DNA from: Gimesia maris
Lineage (GTDB): Bacteria; Planctomycetota; Planctomycetia; Planctomycetales; Planctomycetaceae
Length of the DNA stretch: 64,000 nucleotides
Assembly: GCF_008298035.1 (NCBI RefSeq)
Contig: NZ_CP042910.1
Span: 310,001-374,000, forward strand
Direction of reading: 5' to 3'
Shown here: one piece after another, positions 46,832-57,557 of the stretch
Position numbering within the stretch: the stretch's first letter is position 1
How the letters are laid out: each line of letters opens with the position of its first letter
The notes under the pieces: generated by a model
What the model saw: the letters and a program-made list of their open reading frames with translations, nothing else
Told to the model about the DNA's origin: nothing
Databases searched by the model: none
Program-made: the position numbers and the translations under genes

Positions 46832-49800
46832 CTATTGCAGTGAATTTGCTTTCTTTTGGAGAGTCTGCACCAGCGTTTTGAATGCTGAAAGCGACTGTAT
46901 TTCACTGAGATCCGGGTCTTTTTGCATCCACTCCACATCTTGAAATCCAAGTTCGGATGCCTTGTGCAGATGCTGGATTGCTGTTTCCTGATAACCTTCT
47001 ACGGTTTTCTGGACGCCAGGTGTTTTTTTCTGATCCTTCAGATTGATTAACGCCCGTCCGTAAACGCAGGCGACATTATAGTGAAACAGCCCATCTTCTT
47101 CGAAGTTTTTTAACTGTTCGTTGACGAAGGAAATGGCTTTCTCTTCCTGGTGATTATAGACCATGCAGATCGCCAGACCGGTAATTGCCTGTGAACTTTT
47201 GTTGTCAATCTCAAAAGCCCGCTGAAAATCCTTCTGAGCAGCCTGCCAGTCCATGCGTTGTAAATTCATATGCCCGCGGCCGGTAAAGGCGTCTATCAGA
47301 CGATTGTCTTTCTGGATCGTGGGATCCTGAATCATCTGATCATATACGTGCAATGCTTTTTCCCATTGCTCTGCTTCGGTATAAATATGAGCTTTGGTGA
47401 GGTAGGGCTGCATTTCCCCGGGGCTGATTTTAATCGCAGCGTCACAGGCGGCGATCGCCTCCTCCAGCTGAGAGAGTTGCTGATAGGTATTGGCTTTTGT
47501 CAGGTATGCGTATTTCAGGTAATCGCTGTTTCTCTTCAGGCTGTTTTCATTCAGAATATCATCACAAACGGCGATGACCTGGTGATAGCGTTTGAGTTTA
47601 CGGAGCAGGGTAATCTTGCTGAAATAGGCTTTGATCTGGCTGGGATTGATTTGTATCGCCTGATCATAAGTTTTGAGAGCATCGTCGGGGCGTTTGAGCG
47701 AGAGCTGGAGATCGGCTTTGAAATCGTACAGATTCATATATCGCGGGTTGGCCTGGATCGCGTCATCATAGGCTTCCAGTGCTTTATCGTTTTGATTGTG
47801 TTTGGAATAATGCGATGCCAGCATTACATAGGCAAAATGATCGAGCGGAGCAATTTCAATTGCTTTATGAAACTGCTGCAGTGCTGCTTCAGATTGAGAC
47901 TGATTGCTGTAGATCATCCCTTTCGAGACATACAATCGCGCGTTCATGCCGTCGATTTCCAGTCCCTGATCTGCAGTCTTGAGAGCCTCTTCATATTTCT
48001 GCAGCGCATTTTGAACATTCACGATACCCAGGTAGGCCGGTACGAGCAGTGAATCGATGCTGAGGGCAGTCTGGTATTCTTGCAGAGCTTCCTCGTATTG
48101 TTTATTACCCTGTTCCCTGTCACCATTTTTCACGTACTGGTAGCCAGGCGAACGCATGTAAATATTATTGAGTGCCGTTGCAGCGGCCCGCTTTTTCTCA
48201 TTGAGATTTCCTTCAAACCGGGCATCCATGATGATCTGTCGTGCCTCGGGCGTGCCGATCGAAAACAGAGATGAAAATATCGCATTCCAGGTAGAGGCCT
48301 GATCTGTTTTACGTAATGTTTTCTGTAAAATTTTGACTGCTTCGAGGGAACCGGAGGCGCGAAGGCTCTTGATCGCGCCACTCACAACCTGTAAGTTGCT
48401 GTCATTCAATGCCTGCTCCGCCAGTTCAAAATACTGCGGTGAATCGATCTTCTGCAGAGAGGTGACGATCAGCTGTTTTTCGTTGGAATTCGCCTGGGGA
48501 TAAACTTTCAGGAAACCGGCTTCCACAGTCTGGTCACCGATAGAAGCCAGTGTATTAATAATGGCAACCCGCAGTCCGGCATCGAGTTTCAGATTTTCCA
48601 GATGATGAAACAGAAACGGGATGGCACGCGGATCTTTCATTCGATCAAGAAACGAAAGCATAGCCCGGGTTGGTGCCGTCTGTTCCAGCTGTGACAGCAC
48701 ATAATTCAAGGCCAGTACTTCACTTTCATTGTCTTTCTGCTGAATCAGTTCCTGGAAGGCAACTTCACGGATTTCCGGATTGGGCGACTGCAGTGCGTTT
48801 GTCAAAATTTCGAAGAGTCGCGGATGGCCATTCAGGACCAGTGCCTTGATCGCTGCTTTTCGGAGTTCCAGATCGTCACTGGAAATGAATTCATAGATGG
48901 CGTCTCCCCACTGCGGTCGCGGGCTCTGTGCGATAATCCCAATCATTGTTTTTTGAGAAGCCGGGGGGCTTTCTTTTAACAGTTTCAAGAGAACCTTCTG
49001 GCCCTGGGAAAACCGGGACTCTGCCAGGCTGGCAATAGCGACTTCAGACTGCGGACCGACTGTACTGGCAACCTGAGCCAACCGTTCATAGCCGCGAGGA
49101 TCCCCGAGGTAACGTAACGCAAATAGCGCGGCCTGTTGCACAAGCGGGTCGGGATCTGATGTGAGTTCCAGAATCAGTGGCAGCTCTTCATTTGTCAGCT
49201 GTCGGCCGCCACTGATGAGAGCTGCGATTTTCACAGCCGGTGATCCCGTCCGGATCTGTTCAGCCACTTTTTCCCTGGTGAGGACACTCATGGCACTGTC
49301 GAGTGCAGCGTGAATCGCCTCAGATTCTTTTTCATGAATAACTTGGCCTTTATTGATTCCGAGATAAGGAACTCTGGAATCCTTTATGACTTCCCCGGAG
49401 AGATGCAATTCCGTGATCATGCTGGGAAAGACAGGTAGCGTGGGATTCACCATTGCATTCGTACCTACCTGATTTGCTGCACGAGGCAGCCAGTTTTTCA
49501 CAGAGGTGTCGATCTGAGTATTCTGATCGGGGAAATGTATGACGAAGCGTTTGATGTTCTGAGTCGTCAATTGGTCTATTACCTGAATCAGGCTTCCGTA
49601 ATTGATCGAATTTAATTCGCCGCTGACAATAAGTTCTGCCAGACACTGACTGGGCCCCAGCAATTTGACGGCGTATTTCAGTTTGCCGAGTTCGAAGCGA
49701 TTCACATTCAGTTTCAGCGTCTGATCAATGACAGAGACTTGAAATTCGATTTCAGGAATATGGGGCGCCCCCGGTAAGTCGGTGAGTAATATCCACAGAC

Positions 49801-50302
49801 TGTCCTGTTCACCCGGAGGGACAGTGATCTGATCTTGAAAATTTAAACTATTCAGTCGCAGGTTGCGTTTTCCCAACTGGACATTATGGTTTGCCAGATT
49901 GGAAGGCAAAGTACGGATGGGAACTTCCTGGCCATCTACTACTGCTTTAATCTGGCTGCGGACCAGTTTGAGGGGTTGCGGGCTCTGGTTTATCAGAATC
50001 AGACGCGTCAGGAAAAAATACAACCCATTGGGCGCCCTGTTGTGGGTGACTCCCCTGACAGTATCGTCAACGATGATAAAAGCTGAAGTCTGCGCGCTCA
50101 CGGGAGGCTGGTGGGCGGTCGGCTGATTCACGGACTTGAGCCGCGCTTCTATGTCATTGAGTAACTGCAGGCTTTGCGCCTTTGTCTGTGGACCTTCCGT
50201 TGAAACCTGCTGCTTTCGCCGGCTTTCCGCCTGGGAGTAAACTTGTGTGGGAAGCAGGGTAGAGAGTGTCAGACACAGCAGCAGACAGATTCGATTTGTC
50301 AT
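46832..50302 (-). CDS. Large exported HEAT-TPR repeat protein
   Basis: A 1156-residue protein with a signal peptide (CLLLCLTLSTLLPTQVYSQA). The N-terminal domain (about 60-340) is beta-rich and of unknown type. HEAT-like repeats run from about 345 to 715 (PLVQQAALFALRYLGDPRGY, NPEIREVAFQELIQ), then about ten TPRs from 725 to 1110 (GDREQGNKQYEEALQEYQTA, YVMLASHYSKHNQNDKALEA). It is a probable periplasmic scaffold for protein-protein contact. It lies 21 bp after the aldose epimerase gene on the same strand. Confidence 0.87.
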   Translation of the reverse strand: MTNRICLLLCLTLSTLLPTQVYSQAESRRKQQVSTEGPQTKAQSLQLLNDIEARLKSVNQPTAHQPPVSAQTSAFIIVDDTVRGVTHNRAPNGLYFFLTRLILINQSPQPLKLVRSQIKAVVDGQEVPIRTLPSNLANHNVQLGKRNLRLNSLNFQDQITVPPGEQDSLWILLTDLPGAPHIPEIEFQVSVIDQTLKLNVNRFELGKLKYAVKLLGPSQCLAELIVSGELNSINYGSLIQVIDQLTTQNIKRFVIHFPDQNTQIDTSVKNWLPRAANQVGTNAMVNPTLPVFPSMITELHLSGEVIKDSRVPYLGINKGQVIHEKESEAIHAALDSAMSVLTREKVAEQIRTGSPAVKIAALISGGRQLTNEELPLILELTSDPDPLVQQAALFALRYLGDPRGYERLAQVASTVGPQSEVAIASLAESRFSQGQKVLLKLLKESPPASQKTMIGIIAQSPRPQWGDAIYEFISSDDLELRKAAIKALVLNGHPRLFEILTNALQSPNPEIREVAFQELIQQKDNESEVLALNYVLSQLEQTAPTRAMLSFLDRMKDPRAIPFLFHHLENLKLDAGLRVAIINTLASIGDQTVEAGFLKVYPQANSNEKQLIVTSLQKIDSPQYFELAEQALNDSNLQVVSGAIKSLRASGSLEAVKILQKTLRKTDQASTWNAIFSSLFSIGTPEARQIIMDARFEGNLNEKKRAAATALNNIYMRSPGYQYVKNGDREQGNKQYEEALQEYQTALSIDSLLVPAYLGIVNVQNALQKYEEALKTADQGLEIDGMNARLYVSKGMIYSNQSQSEAALQQFHKAIEIAPLDHFAYVMLASHYSKHNQNDKALEAYDDAIQANPRYMNLYDFKADLQLSLKRPDDALKTYDQAIQINPSQIKAYFSKITLLRKLKRYHQVIAVCDDILNENSLKRNSDYLKYAYLTKANTYQQLSQLEEAIAACDAAIKISPGEMQPYLTKAHIYTEAEQWEKALHVYDQMIQDPTIQKDNRLIDAFTGRGHMNLQRMDWQAAQKDFQRAFEIDNKSSQAITGLAICMVYNHQEEKAISFVNEQLKNFEEDGLFHYNVACVYGRALINLKDQKKTPGVQKTVEGYQETAIQHLHKASELGFQDVEWMQKDPDLSEIQSLSAFKTLVQTLQKKANSLQ

Positions 50303-50323
50303 CCTGTTTCTCCCGACGTTTTA

Positions 50324-51289
50324 TCAGACAATAACTTTACCGGCCCGAATTTCAATCCAGGTTTTGATCTCCGATTCCGGAGGCAGTACCCGGAGCCCGG
50401 TTTCCACATCAGCGTTGAGCAGATTAATGGCGTTTGTCACGCACGTGTATGGCTCCAGGCAGACACAATCCCGGTCGGGGGGCGTGAACACAACCAGCTC
50501 GGTGAAGATCGCATCATAGTCCTGGGTGACGACCAGTCCTGCCTGCTCATCCATGATCAGGCACTCGTATTGATCGATATCTTCAGGCATGCCAGTGAGA
50601 ATATCGTCTGCCTGCAGCTGATCCAGCCAGGCACCTTCCCGCAGGTCGTGTGATTTTCCAATCGACTTCTTGACGCCGACGGGAAGACAGTCTTCGAGCA
50701 CCCATTCCTCGCTGGCTGGTGACTCCACCAGGCAGTTTTTGAGATGGCCGGATTCTGACAGGGGCACCTTAAAGTAAGGATGTGTTCCCAGCCCCCAGGG
50801 AATCGAACCGGAACCGGGGTTACCGACGCGGATGTCTGCCCGTAAGGTGGTCCCTTTGACTTCGTATCGAACTTCAATGAAGATGTCGCCGGGCCAGTAT
50901 TTCAGTCGGTGTTTCCCGTCGATACTCAATTGAAACTGGCCTGTCACAGCAGACTCTTCCTGCGAAATGACCCGCCAGGGAAGGTCCAGACAGAAACCAT
51001 GAATCGCGTTGCCGGTTTTGTCATGATAGGTTTTGTCAGGGGGGAGTTCATAAGGGGTTCCATCCCACTGAAAGTGCGCGTTGGCGATGCGGTTCGGGAA
51101 AGGGAACAGAATGGGAATGCCACCACTGCTGGGACGCTGATTTCCTGATGCGAAATCAGGATGTGCGTCAATGACGTCAATCGGCTGACCATCGACCATT
51201 GCCTGGAATTCATAACAGTTGAATCCTAACTCTGGTAGTATGTTGGCGTAGGAACCGGTTTCCGGGTCTTTAATCTGAATGGGCGTCAT
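50324..51289 (-). CDS. Aldose 1-epimerase (galactose mutarotase-like)
   Basis: A 321-residue protein of the GalM-like fold. Family marks are GGIPILFPFPNRIANAHFQW, the catalytic-His segment AIHGFCLDLPW, WGLGTHPYFKVPL, and the C-terminal catalytic Glu region CVCLEPYTCVTNAIN. It interconverts sugar anomers in the cytosol; the sugar cannot be assigned. It forms a short minus-strand run with the HEAT-TPR gene downstream. Confidence 0.92.
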   Translation of the reverse strand: MTPIQIKDPETGSYANILPELGFNCYEFQAMVDGQPIDVIDAHPDFASGNQRPSSGGIPILFPFPNRIANAHFQWDGTPYELPPDKTYHDKTGNAIHGFCLDLPWRVISQEESAVTGQFQLSIDGKHRLKYWPGDIFIEVRYEVKGTTLRADIRVGNPGSGSIPWGLGTHPYFKVPLSESGHLKNCLVESPASEEWVLEDCLPVGVKKSIGKSHDLREGAWLDQLQADDILTGMPEDIDQYECLIMDEQAGLVVTQDYDAIFTELVVFTPPDRDCVCLEPYTCVTNAINLLNADVETGLRVLPPESEIKTWIEIRAGKVIV

Positions 51290-51357
51290 GCGAGAGGATA
51301 CTTTTCATCAGGTGGATTATAGAGATCGTTCAAAGATCAGTTTGTCAGCAGCGTTCA

Positions 51358-51924
51358 TCAGTTCCACTCGGGGTGTGCCGTTTCCTGAGGCAAAAAGCGT
51401 CGTTCTGCCATGGCACGATCCAGCAGGGTGTCCCAGATATCATAGGGGTCAATTTCAAAGATGTCTTCCGTGGTCGCAGGGGTATTGAGCCAGTCCATCC
51501 GATTTATTTCGGATTCCAGCTGCAAAGGTGCCCAGCCGGCACAACCGAAAAAGATCCGAAAATCCAGATGCGGGTCTCCCTCGGAGATGCGCCAGATGAC
51601 CTGTTCAAAGATCTCAGGGCTGCTGCCCATGAACAAGTCCGGGACAATTGCCTCAGTTGATTTTTCGAGATCCCCGGCGTTATGCAGGGCAAACATCCCG
51701 TTTGGCTCGACCGGTCCGCCCATAAATACCATGTCCTCAAGTTTGGGCATGTCAAAATAACGCGACAATGCGTTCGTAATCGAAAAGGAGGAAGGGCGAT
51801 TGACAATCAGACCGGTAGCTCCCTGTTCGTTATGTTCCACGATCAGCACAACAGATCGATAAAAATTGAGATCGTTCAGCTTACGGGACGCGACTAAAAA
51901 ATGCCCCTTCAAAGATTTCAGCAT
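51358..51924 (-). CDS. YqgE/AlgH family protein
   Basis: The start is ATG 51924 (MLKSLKGHFLVASRKLNDLN), which matches the usual family start; the longer frame to 51996 is not conserved. Family marks are FYRSVVLIVEHNEQGATGLI, NRPSSFSITNAL, VFMGGPVEPNGMFALHN and FRIFFGCAGWAPLQLESEI. The 188-residue length is normal. AlgH/YqgE proteins are widespread with an unsettled function. The aldose epimerase gene follows after 68 bp. Confidence 0.93.
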   Translation of the reverse strand: MLKSLKGHFLVASRKLNDLNFYRSVVLIVEHNEQGATGLIVNRPSSFSITNALSRYFDMPKLEDMVFMGGPVEPNGMFALHNAGDLEKSTEAIVPDLFMGSSPEIFEQVIWRISEGDPHLDFRIFFGCAGWAPLQLESEINRMDWLNTPATTEDIFEIDPYDIWDTLLDRAMAERRFLPQETAHPEWN

Positions 51925-52256
51925 AAAGCGAATCACTCTCCTTCGATTGGATATTCTACTGAGTAAAAACGGGTTAAAAAAACGGTATAACTGCACAAAA
52001 TGTATTATAACTGCCTAAAAGCGGAAAAAACAGAGTCAGGTTTTCAGATCAGGATCACCTTTTCATCAGGACCTGTTACAGGGATTTGATGGATCAACTG
52101 AAATCGGGAAGTGGCCTGACCGTGAATCCGAAAATATTCAATGTTCAGTATTTCAACTTGAACGGATGTGGGCTATTCTGGTATTTATTGTCTGGTGTCA
52201 AATTCAAGGTTTTCTTAAGCGCCCGAATCCTCATTTTATAACATGGGCTGGTTCCA
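51925..52256. other. Intergenic region between divergent genes
   Basis: About 330 bp between the YqgE gene (minus) and the SHD1 gene (plus). I see no gene and no clear regulatory element. Confidence 0.5.
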
Positions 52257-54374
52257 ATGAAGACGTCAAAAACGCAATTTGCTGTTTTGTGCGCGATGCT
52301 TTACTCATTAGTTCTCTCTCAGACGTTGTCTGCTGAAGAAAGTTACGAACGTTTTACCGTGCGTAACTGGACCTATCGCGATGGAACTGAGGCGACCGGG
52401 AAGCTGATTACCATCACCGGCCCCACAGCGACACTTAAACTGGAGGGAGAGGGGACGGTGCGTGTTCCCCTGGAAAAATTAAGTGTGAAAGATCTGAACT
52501 GGATCTACGAATATCACAAGCGGAAAAAACTGTTAAGCTTGCTGCCACCCGAATATCGAAAACCCCAGAAAGAAGCAGTGACGTCGACCAGTCCGGATCC
52601 GTCCCCACCTGTGGAATCGACGCCTTCTCAACCTGCCTCAGAGCCGTCTCCTGCGAAACCGGCTGCAGAATCGATGCCTGCTGAAACTGCGCAGCCTGCT
52701 GCTGAGAAAGATTCATTCAAACCATTTACCGTCCGAGAATTCACATTGAAAGATGGGACGCGACATAAAGCCAAACTGCTGTCTGTGAGTTCGCAAGAGA
52801 AAGTCACGCTGCTAAAAGACGCAGGTGGTTCGATCCAGGTGCCCCTGGATGAGCTCAGTGAAAAAGACATCGAGTGGATCATTGGTTATCATCAGCACAA
52901 TAATCTGGTGGCACTTCTTCCAGAAGCCCTGAAGGCCAGGGCAACTGATCCGGGATCGATGGTCGGTCCTGCTGCTGCGCCCGCGAAAGTCGAGGCAGGT
53001 GCAGAAATGAGTGAAGCAGCGAAAGCAGACGAAGATCCGGATGTGGAAAAAGCAAATACGGAAATCGATCCCAAACTGGTTGCAGTCATGAATGATTATC
53101 GTGTCTGGACTGATAAGCAGGGGAAGAAATCGGAAGCGAAATTTACGCGTATCAATGGCCGCGAAGTGATGTTTTTAGGCAATCCGGTTGGTTTTATCAA
53201 CGTACATATCGGAACGCTCATCCCCGAAGATTTGCAACTGTTGCGGGATGCTTTGAAAATGCATGGCCGGTTGGATGAAATTCCTCTGGCCTATCGTGAA
53301 GATCCCGATCGCAATCTGTCACCGACTCGACTGAAACAGTTCATGCGACTCAATTTTCAACGTAAATGGACCGATTTGTCGGGCAATTCGGTTGCCGCCT
53401 CTTATGTCAAAATGGAGGACGGCAATGTCACCCTGTTAATTACACAAACAGGAATGGAGCAGGAGTTCCCCTATCAGAACTTCAGTGCTGAAGACCAGGT
53501 TTACGTGCAGGAGCGCCTGAAAAAAGAAGTTCCAGGGAACTTTTTCCCGGAAACAACCGAGGTGACGCTCACGCCGGAAGAGCGGGAAAAAGAGTTTCAT
53601 GTATTCACCGATTTAAATAAGCGAAAGCTGAAAGGAAAATTTGTCCGTCTGGCTTATGGCGAATCAGTGGCTGTTCTGAATACCGGCAAGAAAGAAGAAC
53701 TGTTCATTACAGAATTCTTCAGCGACTCTGATCTAAGTCTGATCAAGCCGCGTAAGCAGAAACAGACCGATCAACTGGCCATGAATGAGGGGGGCAATCC
53801 AGGAGTTCCCGGCGGGATTCCTGGCCGCATGGGAATACCCGGAGGAATTCCGGGACGGATGGGGATGCCGGGGGGGAACCCGGGCATGGGGGGCAGAAAT
53901 ATGACTGGTGGTCCCCAGAGTTCCGCCCTGCAGGAGGCCCAGCAGAAAGTACGTGAAATGCAGCAGAGAGACAGGAACCAGATGGCAGCAAATTCTGGTA
54001 TGAATGCACGGAATTCACCAGATGATTCGTTCCCTGATTTTAATCCCAATCCTGCTCCAGCAGTTCCTGACTTCCAATTATCAAAGTATGAACATCAATG
54101 CCCGATCTGCAATGAATCTCATACTTCGAGTTCCATCCTGTTTACAAGCTGTCCGCACTGTGGTGTCAAAGCAGGCGACAAAGTTTACCAATGCATGGAT
54201 TGCGACCGCAAATTTACAGCGGAGGGGCAGGGTGCAAGAGCTCCCTGTCCTCACTGCAATTCAGGGATTTCGAATATCAATGGTTTTCGCCTGGGAAAAA
54301 GTATACGCGGAATCGTGACTCTGGTGCTGGTCGTCTGTGGCTTTATTGCCGGCGGACTAAAGCTGAGAGGTTGA
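52257..54374 (+). CDS. SHD1-repeat protein with collagen-like segment and C-terminal zinc ribbons
   Basis: A 705-residue protein with a signal peptide (VLCAMLYSLVLSQTLSAEES). About five SHD1-like modules follow (FTVRNWTYRDGTEATGKLIT with VRVPLEKLSVKDLNWI; FTVREFTLKDGTRHKAKLLS; YRVWTDKQGKKSEAKF; RKWTDLSGNSVAAS; FHVFTDLNKRKLKGKF). A Gly/Pro/Met-rich stretch (IPGRMGIPGGIPGRMGMPGG) comes next, then Cys pairs (CPIC...CPHC...CMDC...CPHC) and a C-terminal hydrophobic helix (TLVLVVCGFIAGGLKL). SHD1 domains are common in planctomycetes; the role is unknown. A terminator follows. Confidence 0.9.
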   Translation: MKTSKTQFAVLCAMLYSLVLSQTLSAEESYERFTVRNWTYRDGTEATGKLITITGPTATLKLEGEGTVRVPLEKLSVKDLNWIYEYHKRKKLLSLLPPEYRKPQKEAVTSTSPDPSPPVESTPSQPASEPSPAKPAAESMPAETAQPAAEKDSFKPFTVREFTLKDGTRHKAKLLSVSSQEKVTLLKDAGGSIQVPLDELSEKDIEWIIGYHQHNNLVALLPEALKARATDPGSMVGPAAAPAKVEAGAEMSEAAKADEDPDVEKANTEIDPKLVAVMNDYRVWTDKQGKKSEAKFTRINGREVMFLGNPVGFINVHIGTLIPEDLQLLRDALKMHGRLDEIPLAYREDPDRNLSPTRLKQFMRLNFQRKWTDLSGNSVAASYVKMEDGNVTLLITQTGMEQEFPYQNFSAEDQVYVQERLKKEVPGNFFPETTEVTLTPEEREKEFHVFTDLNKRKLKGKFVRLAYGESVAVLNTGKKEELFITEFFSDSDLSLIKPRKQKQTDQLAMNEGGNPGVPGGIPGRMGIPGGIPGRMGMPGGNPGMGGRNMTGGPQSSALQEAQQKVREMQQRDRNQMAANSGMNARNSPDDSFPDFNPNPAPAVPDFQLSKYEHQCPICNESHTSSSILFTSCPHCGVKAGDKVYQCMDCDRKFTAEGQGARAPCPHCNSGISNINGFRLGKSIRGIVTLVLVVCGFIAGGLKLRG

Positions 54375-54415
54375 AAAAAAGCGAGCCTCGCCTGGTAGGA
54401 GAGACTCGCGTTTTT
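54374..54415. terminator. Bidirectional terminator
   Basis: A-run, GCGAG (54381-54385), CTCGC (54405-54409) and T-run, with additional CTC/GAG pairing inside. It serves the convergent SHD1 (plus) and thiC (minus) genes. Confidence 0.75.
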
Positions 54416-54444
54416 GTTTCACGCGGTTAAAATTCTGTGAAGAC

Positions 54445-56262
54445 TCAGGGGCGTTCATTCAAAACAGGCAGCTGTTTCGAGGTCTGCATCTGTTGTGCTT
54501 CTTCAGGGGCCACATAATCACTGTGGCAGGATGCTTTATCCTGTTCGCCCACCATTTCTTTTTTGACTTTTGAAGCCAGCTTGTGAATTTCATCCGGGCT
54601 GAGCACGCCGCGCTTCTCCAGAATTTCCTGTTGCTCGGCTGTTAATGGCAGAGACTTTTTCGCTTTATCCCAGGCATAATCTTCCGATTTACCTGACATG
54701 AATTCCTGGATCTCCTTGGAGATACGCACGCTGCACCAGTCGTGACCGCACATGGCACAGAAATCGGTATCCACATCCAGGTCTTCGTCGTGTAACGCAC
54801 GTGCGGTATCGGGGTCGAAGCTCAGTTCAAAGTGCTTTTCCCAGTTGAGGGCGGCCCGGGCTTCGGTAAGATCATCGTCCCGGTCGCGGGTTCCGGGAAT
54901 TCCCAGCGCCACATCTGCTGCATGAGCGGCAATCTTGTAAGCGATACACCCCTGTTTGACGTCGTCTTTTTTAGGCAGCCCCAGATGTTCTTTCGGAGTC
55001 ACGTAGCAGAGCATGCTGGCACCGTGATAGCCTGCGGCGGTGGCACCGATACAGCTGGTGATATGGTCGTAACCAGGGAAGATGTCGGTGACCAGGGGGC
55101 CCAGTACATAGAATGGTGCCCCATGACAGAGTGTCCGCTGGAGTTTCATGTTGAACTCGATCTGGTCGAAGGAGATATGTCCTGGTCCTTCGATCATGAC
55201 CTGCACCCCTTTTTTCCAAGCACGTTCTGTCAATTCACCCAGCACGCACAGTTCTGCCAGCTGGGCACGGTCTGAGCCATCTGCCAGTCCGCCAGGACGC
55301 AAGCCGTCACCGATGGAAAAGCTGACGTCGTATTCCCGCATGATTTCGCAGATTTCATCCCAGAGTTCGTACATGGGGTTCTGCTGTTTATTGTGGAGCA
55401 TCCATTTTGCCAGCAGAGAACCGCCGCGGCTGACGATGCCGATCAGACGCTGGGCGACGAGCGAAAGGTGTTCCTGAAGTACGCCAGCGTGAATCGTGAA
55501 ATAGTCGACACCCTGTTTGGCCTGATGTTCGAGCATCTGCAGAATGCTGGCATGATCCAGATCTTCCAGGCGACGGGCAATGATCATGGAATAAATGGGA
55601 ACCGTACCAATGGGAACCGAGCTGTTCTGAATGATCGCCTGCCGACAGCCGTCAATATCGCCACCGGTGGAGAGGTCCATTACTGTGTCGGCACCCCATT
55701 GCTCGGCCCATTTGAGTTTTTCAATTTCTTCATCCGTCCCGGAAGAAACGGGCGAGGCGCCCATGTTGGCGTTGACCTTGGTCTTGGAAGCACGACCAAT
55801 GGCCATCGGGTCGAGTTGATATCCCAGGTGCACTTTGTTGGCAGGAATAATCATGCGGCCGGCTGCGACTTCATCGCGGATCTGTTCGGCAAGCAGATGT
55901 GGTTCCCGTTCGGCGATCCGTTCCATTTCCGGCGTGATGGTTCCACAACGGGCGAATTCCAGTTGGGTGACCGGCAGGAAGTCAGCCGGGGGGGTCCAGG
56001 CGTCGGCGGTTTCATAGTTTTCTTCACAGCCTGGTTTCAGTTCCCAGCCTGCTGGCATGAAGTCCCAGGCGGTTTTTTCTGAAGGAGCGGGCATGCCCGG
56101 CGTATCGGGAGACGAGAACGTCAACGCTCCTTTTGCTCCGGGAGCGATCTGTGGCGGATTTGCGAAGCTCCCCGGATTGGTCTGGTTCGGACGTGTCGAG
56201 GGGTTTCCACCAATGGGTGGCAGTGAGTACAGCAAGTCGTTCGCAGAGGAGGAGTTAGTCAT
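54445..56262 (-). CDS. thiC: Phosphomethylpyrimidine synthase ThiC
   Basis: About 605 residues from ATG 56262 ([19 protein letters not shown]); AAGGA lies 11 nt upstream, while the ATG at 56274 abuts it. It converts aminoimidazole ribotide to HMP-P in thiamine synthesis through radical SAM chemistry. The 4Fe-4S motif is CAMCGHDWC near the C-terminus; also [48 protein letters not shown] and [20 protein letters not shown]. No TPP riboswitch was recognised in the leader. Confidence 0.97.
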   Translation of the reverse strand: MTNSSSANDLLYSLPPIGGNPSTRPNQTNPGSFANPPQIAPGAKGALTFSSPDTPGMPAPSEKTAWDFMPAGWELKPGCEENYETADAWTPPADFLPVTQLEFARCGTITPEMERIAEREPHLLAEQIRDEVAAGRMIIPANKVHLGYQLDPMAIGRASKTKVNANMGASPVSSGTDEEIEKLKWAEQWGADTVMDLSTGGDIDGCRQAIIQNSSVPIGTVPIYSMIIARRLEDLDHASILQMLEHQAKQGVDYFTIHAGVLQEHLSLVAQRLIGIVSRGGSLLAKWMLHNKQQNPMYELWDEICEIMREYDVSFSIGDGLRPGGLADGSDRAQLAELCVLGELTERAWKKGVQVMIEGPGHISFDQIEFNMKLQRTLCHGAPFYVLGPLVTDIFPGYDHITSCIGATAAGYHGASMLCYVTPKEHLGLPKKDDVKQGCIAYKIAAHAADVALGIPGTRDRDDDLTEARAALNWEKHFELSFDPDTARALHDEDLDVDTDFCAMCGHDWCSVRISKEIQEFMSGKSEDYAWDKAKKSLPLTAEQQEILEKRGVLSPDEIHKLASKVKKEMVGEQDKASCHSDYVAPEEAQQMQTSKQLPVLNERP

Positions 56263-56569
56263 GTGTAGAAGCATCCTTGTAAAGTGTGATGCGGTGAATC
56301 GAGTCGATTAGTCGCCGTGTTGGGTTTTTAAGAATCCGGTTCCGGGAAGTCTCTCAGAGACAGTAACAGGGCCTGGAAGAGAATTCTTGCCTATATAGTA
56401 GTGACCTGACTGCTTTTTTCAAACTCAATAGATGCTTACTCTCTGTGGTTTCCCATTGAATGTCGCATTAGTTATGATCTGCACATCATCAAAAAAGTCG
56501 ATGCGGGCTACCTCTTTGACACAAAAGAGGAATTGAAAAAATTCGGAATTGATCAGGTTAAGGGAATCC
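56263..56569. other. Intergenic region between thiC and the kinase gene
   Basis: About 307 bp with divergent promoters. The thiC leader has CTGAGA but not the paired conserved blocks of a TPP riboswitch, so none is called. Nothing else is evident. Confidence 0.5.
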
Positions 56570-57556
56570 ATGCAGTACGATGTTTATGGCGTTGGCAACG
56601 CATTAGTTGATATTCAGGCACGCGTCTCCGACGCCACACTTCAGAAACTCGGTTTTGCCAAGGGAATCATGACCCTGGTGGATGAAGAAATCCAACAGAA
56701 GGTCCTGGGAGAACTGGATGGCGCCCCCATTTCGCAGTGTGCCGGCGGTTCGGCTGCCAACACGATTCTGGGAATCGCCGATTTCGGAGGCAAAGCAGCC
56801 TACGCCGGTAAAGTGGGCAGTGACATGCTGGGGGAATTTGACCTGGCTGATATGCGTAAGCTGGGCGTGACGATTGAGGTTCCACCGGCGGCCGAGGGGC
56901 AGACCGGAACGTGTGTGGTGCTCATTACGGATGACGCACAACGGACGATGCTTACGAATCTGGGTGTCTCAGCCACGTTGAGTGTGGATGACATTAACGA
57001 AGAACATATCAAACAGTCAAAATATGTGTATGTTGAAGGCTACCTGTTTACCGGAGAAACACAGAAACGTGCAGCCTACCGCGCCATCGAGCTGGCAAAA
57101 AAACATGGTGTCAAAGTCGCTTTTACGGTCTCCGATCCCTTTCTGATCAATCTGTTCCGGGATGAATTCCAGGAATTAATCGAAGGCCCCGTGGATCTGT
57201 TGTTCTGCAATCTGGAAGAAGCCCGCAGCCTGACGGGTAAACATGATGCCGTCGATTGTGCCCATGTGATTCACAATCATGTCCCCAACCTGGCATTGAC
57301 GCTGGGCGGTGATGGTTCGATTCTGATGCATGAAGGTCGCGTGATTCCCATTGAAGGCGTTGATGTGGAAGCCATAGATACAACCGGTGCCGGCGATATG
57401 TACGCTGCCGGGATTCTGTATGGAATCACCAACGGGTTGACCTGGCACCAGGCGGGGCACCTGGCTTCGCATGCCGCTGCCCGTATTGTCTCGCAGCTGG
57501 GCGCCCGCTTGAAAAAGCCGTTTACTCAGGATGAAATTCAGGAACTGTTGAACTGA
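56570..57556 (+). CDS. PfkB-family carbohydrate kinase, adenosine-kinase-like
   Basis: The start is ATG 56570 ([20 protein letters not shown]) with AAGGGA 4 nt upstream. The 328-residue protein has the ribokinase fold: [20 protein letters not shown] near the N-terminus and the catalytic GxGD motif in [18 protein letters not shown]. The NALVDI opening and overall order match adenosine kinase-like members, which make AMP from adenosine with ATP. The NCS2 permease gene follows after one base, so both act in purine uptake and salvage. Other sugar or nucleoside substrates remain possible. Confidence 0.9.
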   Translation: MQYDVYGVGNALVDIQARVSDATLQKLGFAKGIMTLVDEEIQQKVLGELDGAPISQCAGGSAANTILGIADFGGKAAYAGKVGSDMLGEFDLADMRKLGVTIEVPPAAEGQTGTCVVLITDDAQRTMLTNLGVSATLSVDDINEEHIKQSKYVYVEGYLFTGETQKRAAYRAIELAKKHGVKVAFTVSDPFLINLFRDEFQELIEGPVDLLFCNLEEARSLTGKHDAVDCAHVIHNHVPNLALTLGGDGSILMHEGRVIPIEGVDVEAIDTTGAGDMYAAGILYGITNGLTWHQAGHLASHAAARIVSQLGARLKKPFTQDEIQELLN

Positions 57557-57557
57557 A

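Noticed and set aside
47270-48052. 260-codon plus-strand frame
   Set aside because: It is antisense to the TPR region of the HEAT-TPR gene; an effect of codon bias in TPRs.
55393-56082. 229-codon plus-strand frame
   Set aside because: It is antisense to thiC, whose motifs are intact.
56263-56420. TPP riboswitch in the thiC leader
   Set aside because: CTGAGA is present, but the other conserved TPP blocks and pairing are not found.
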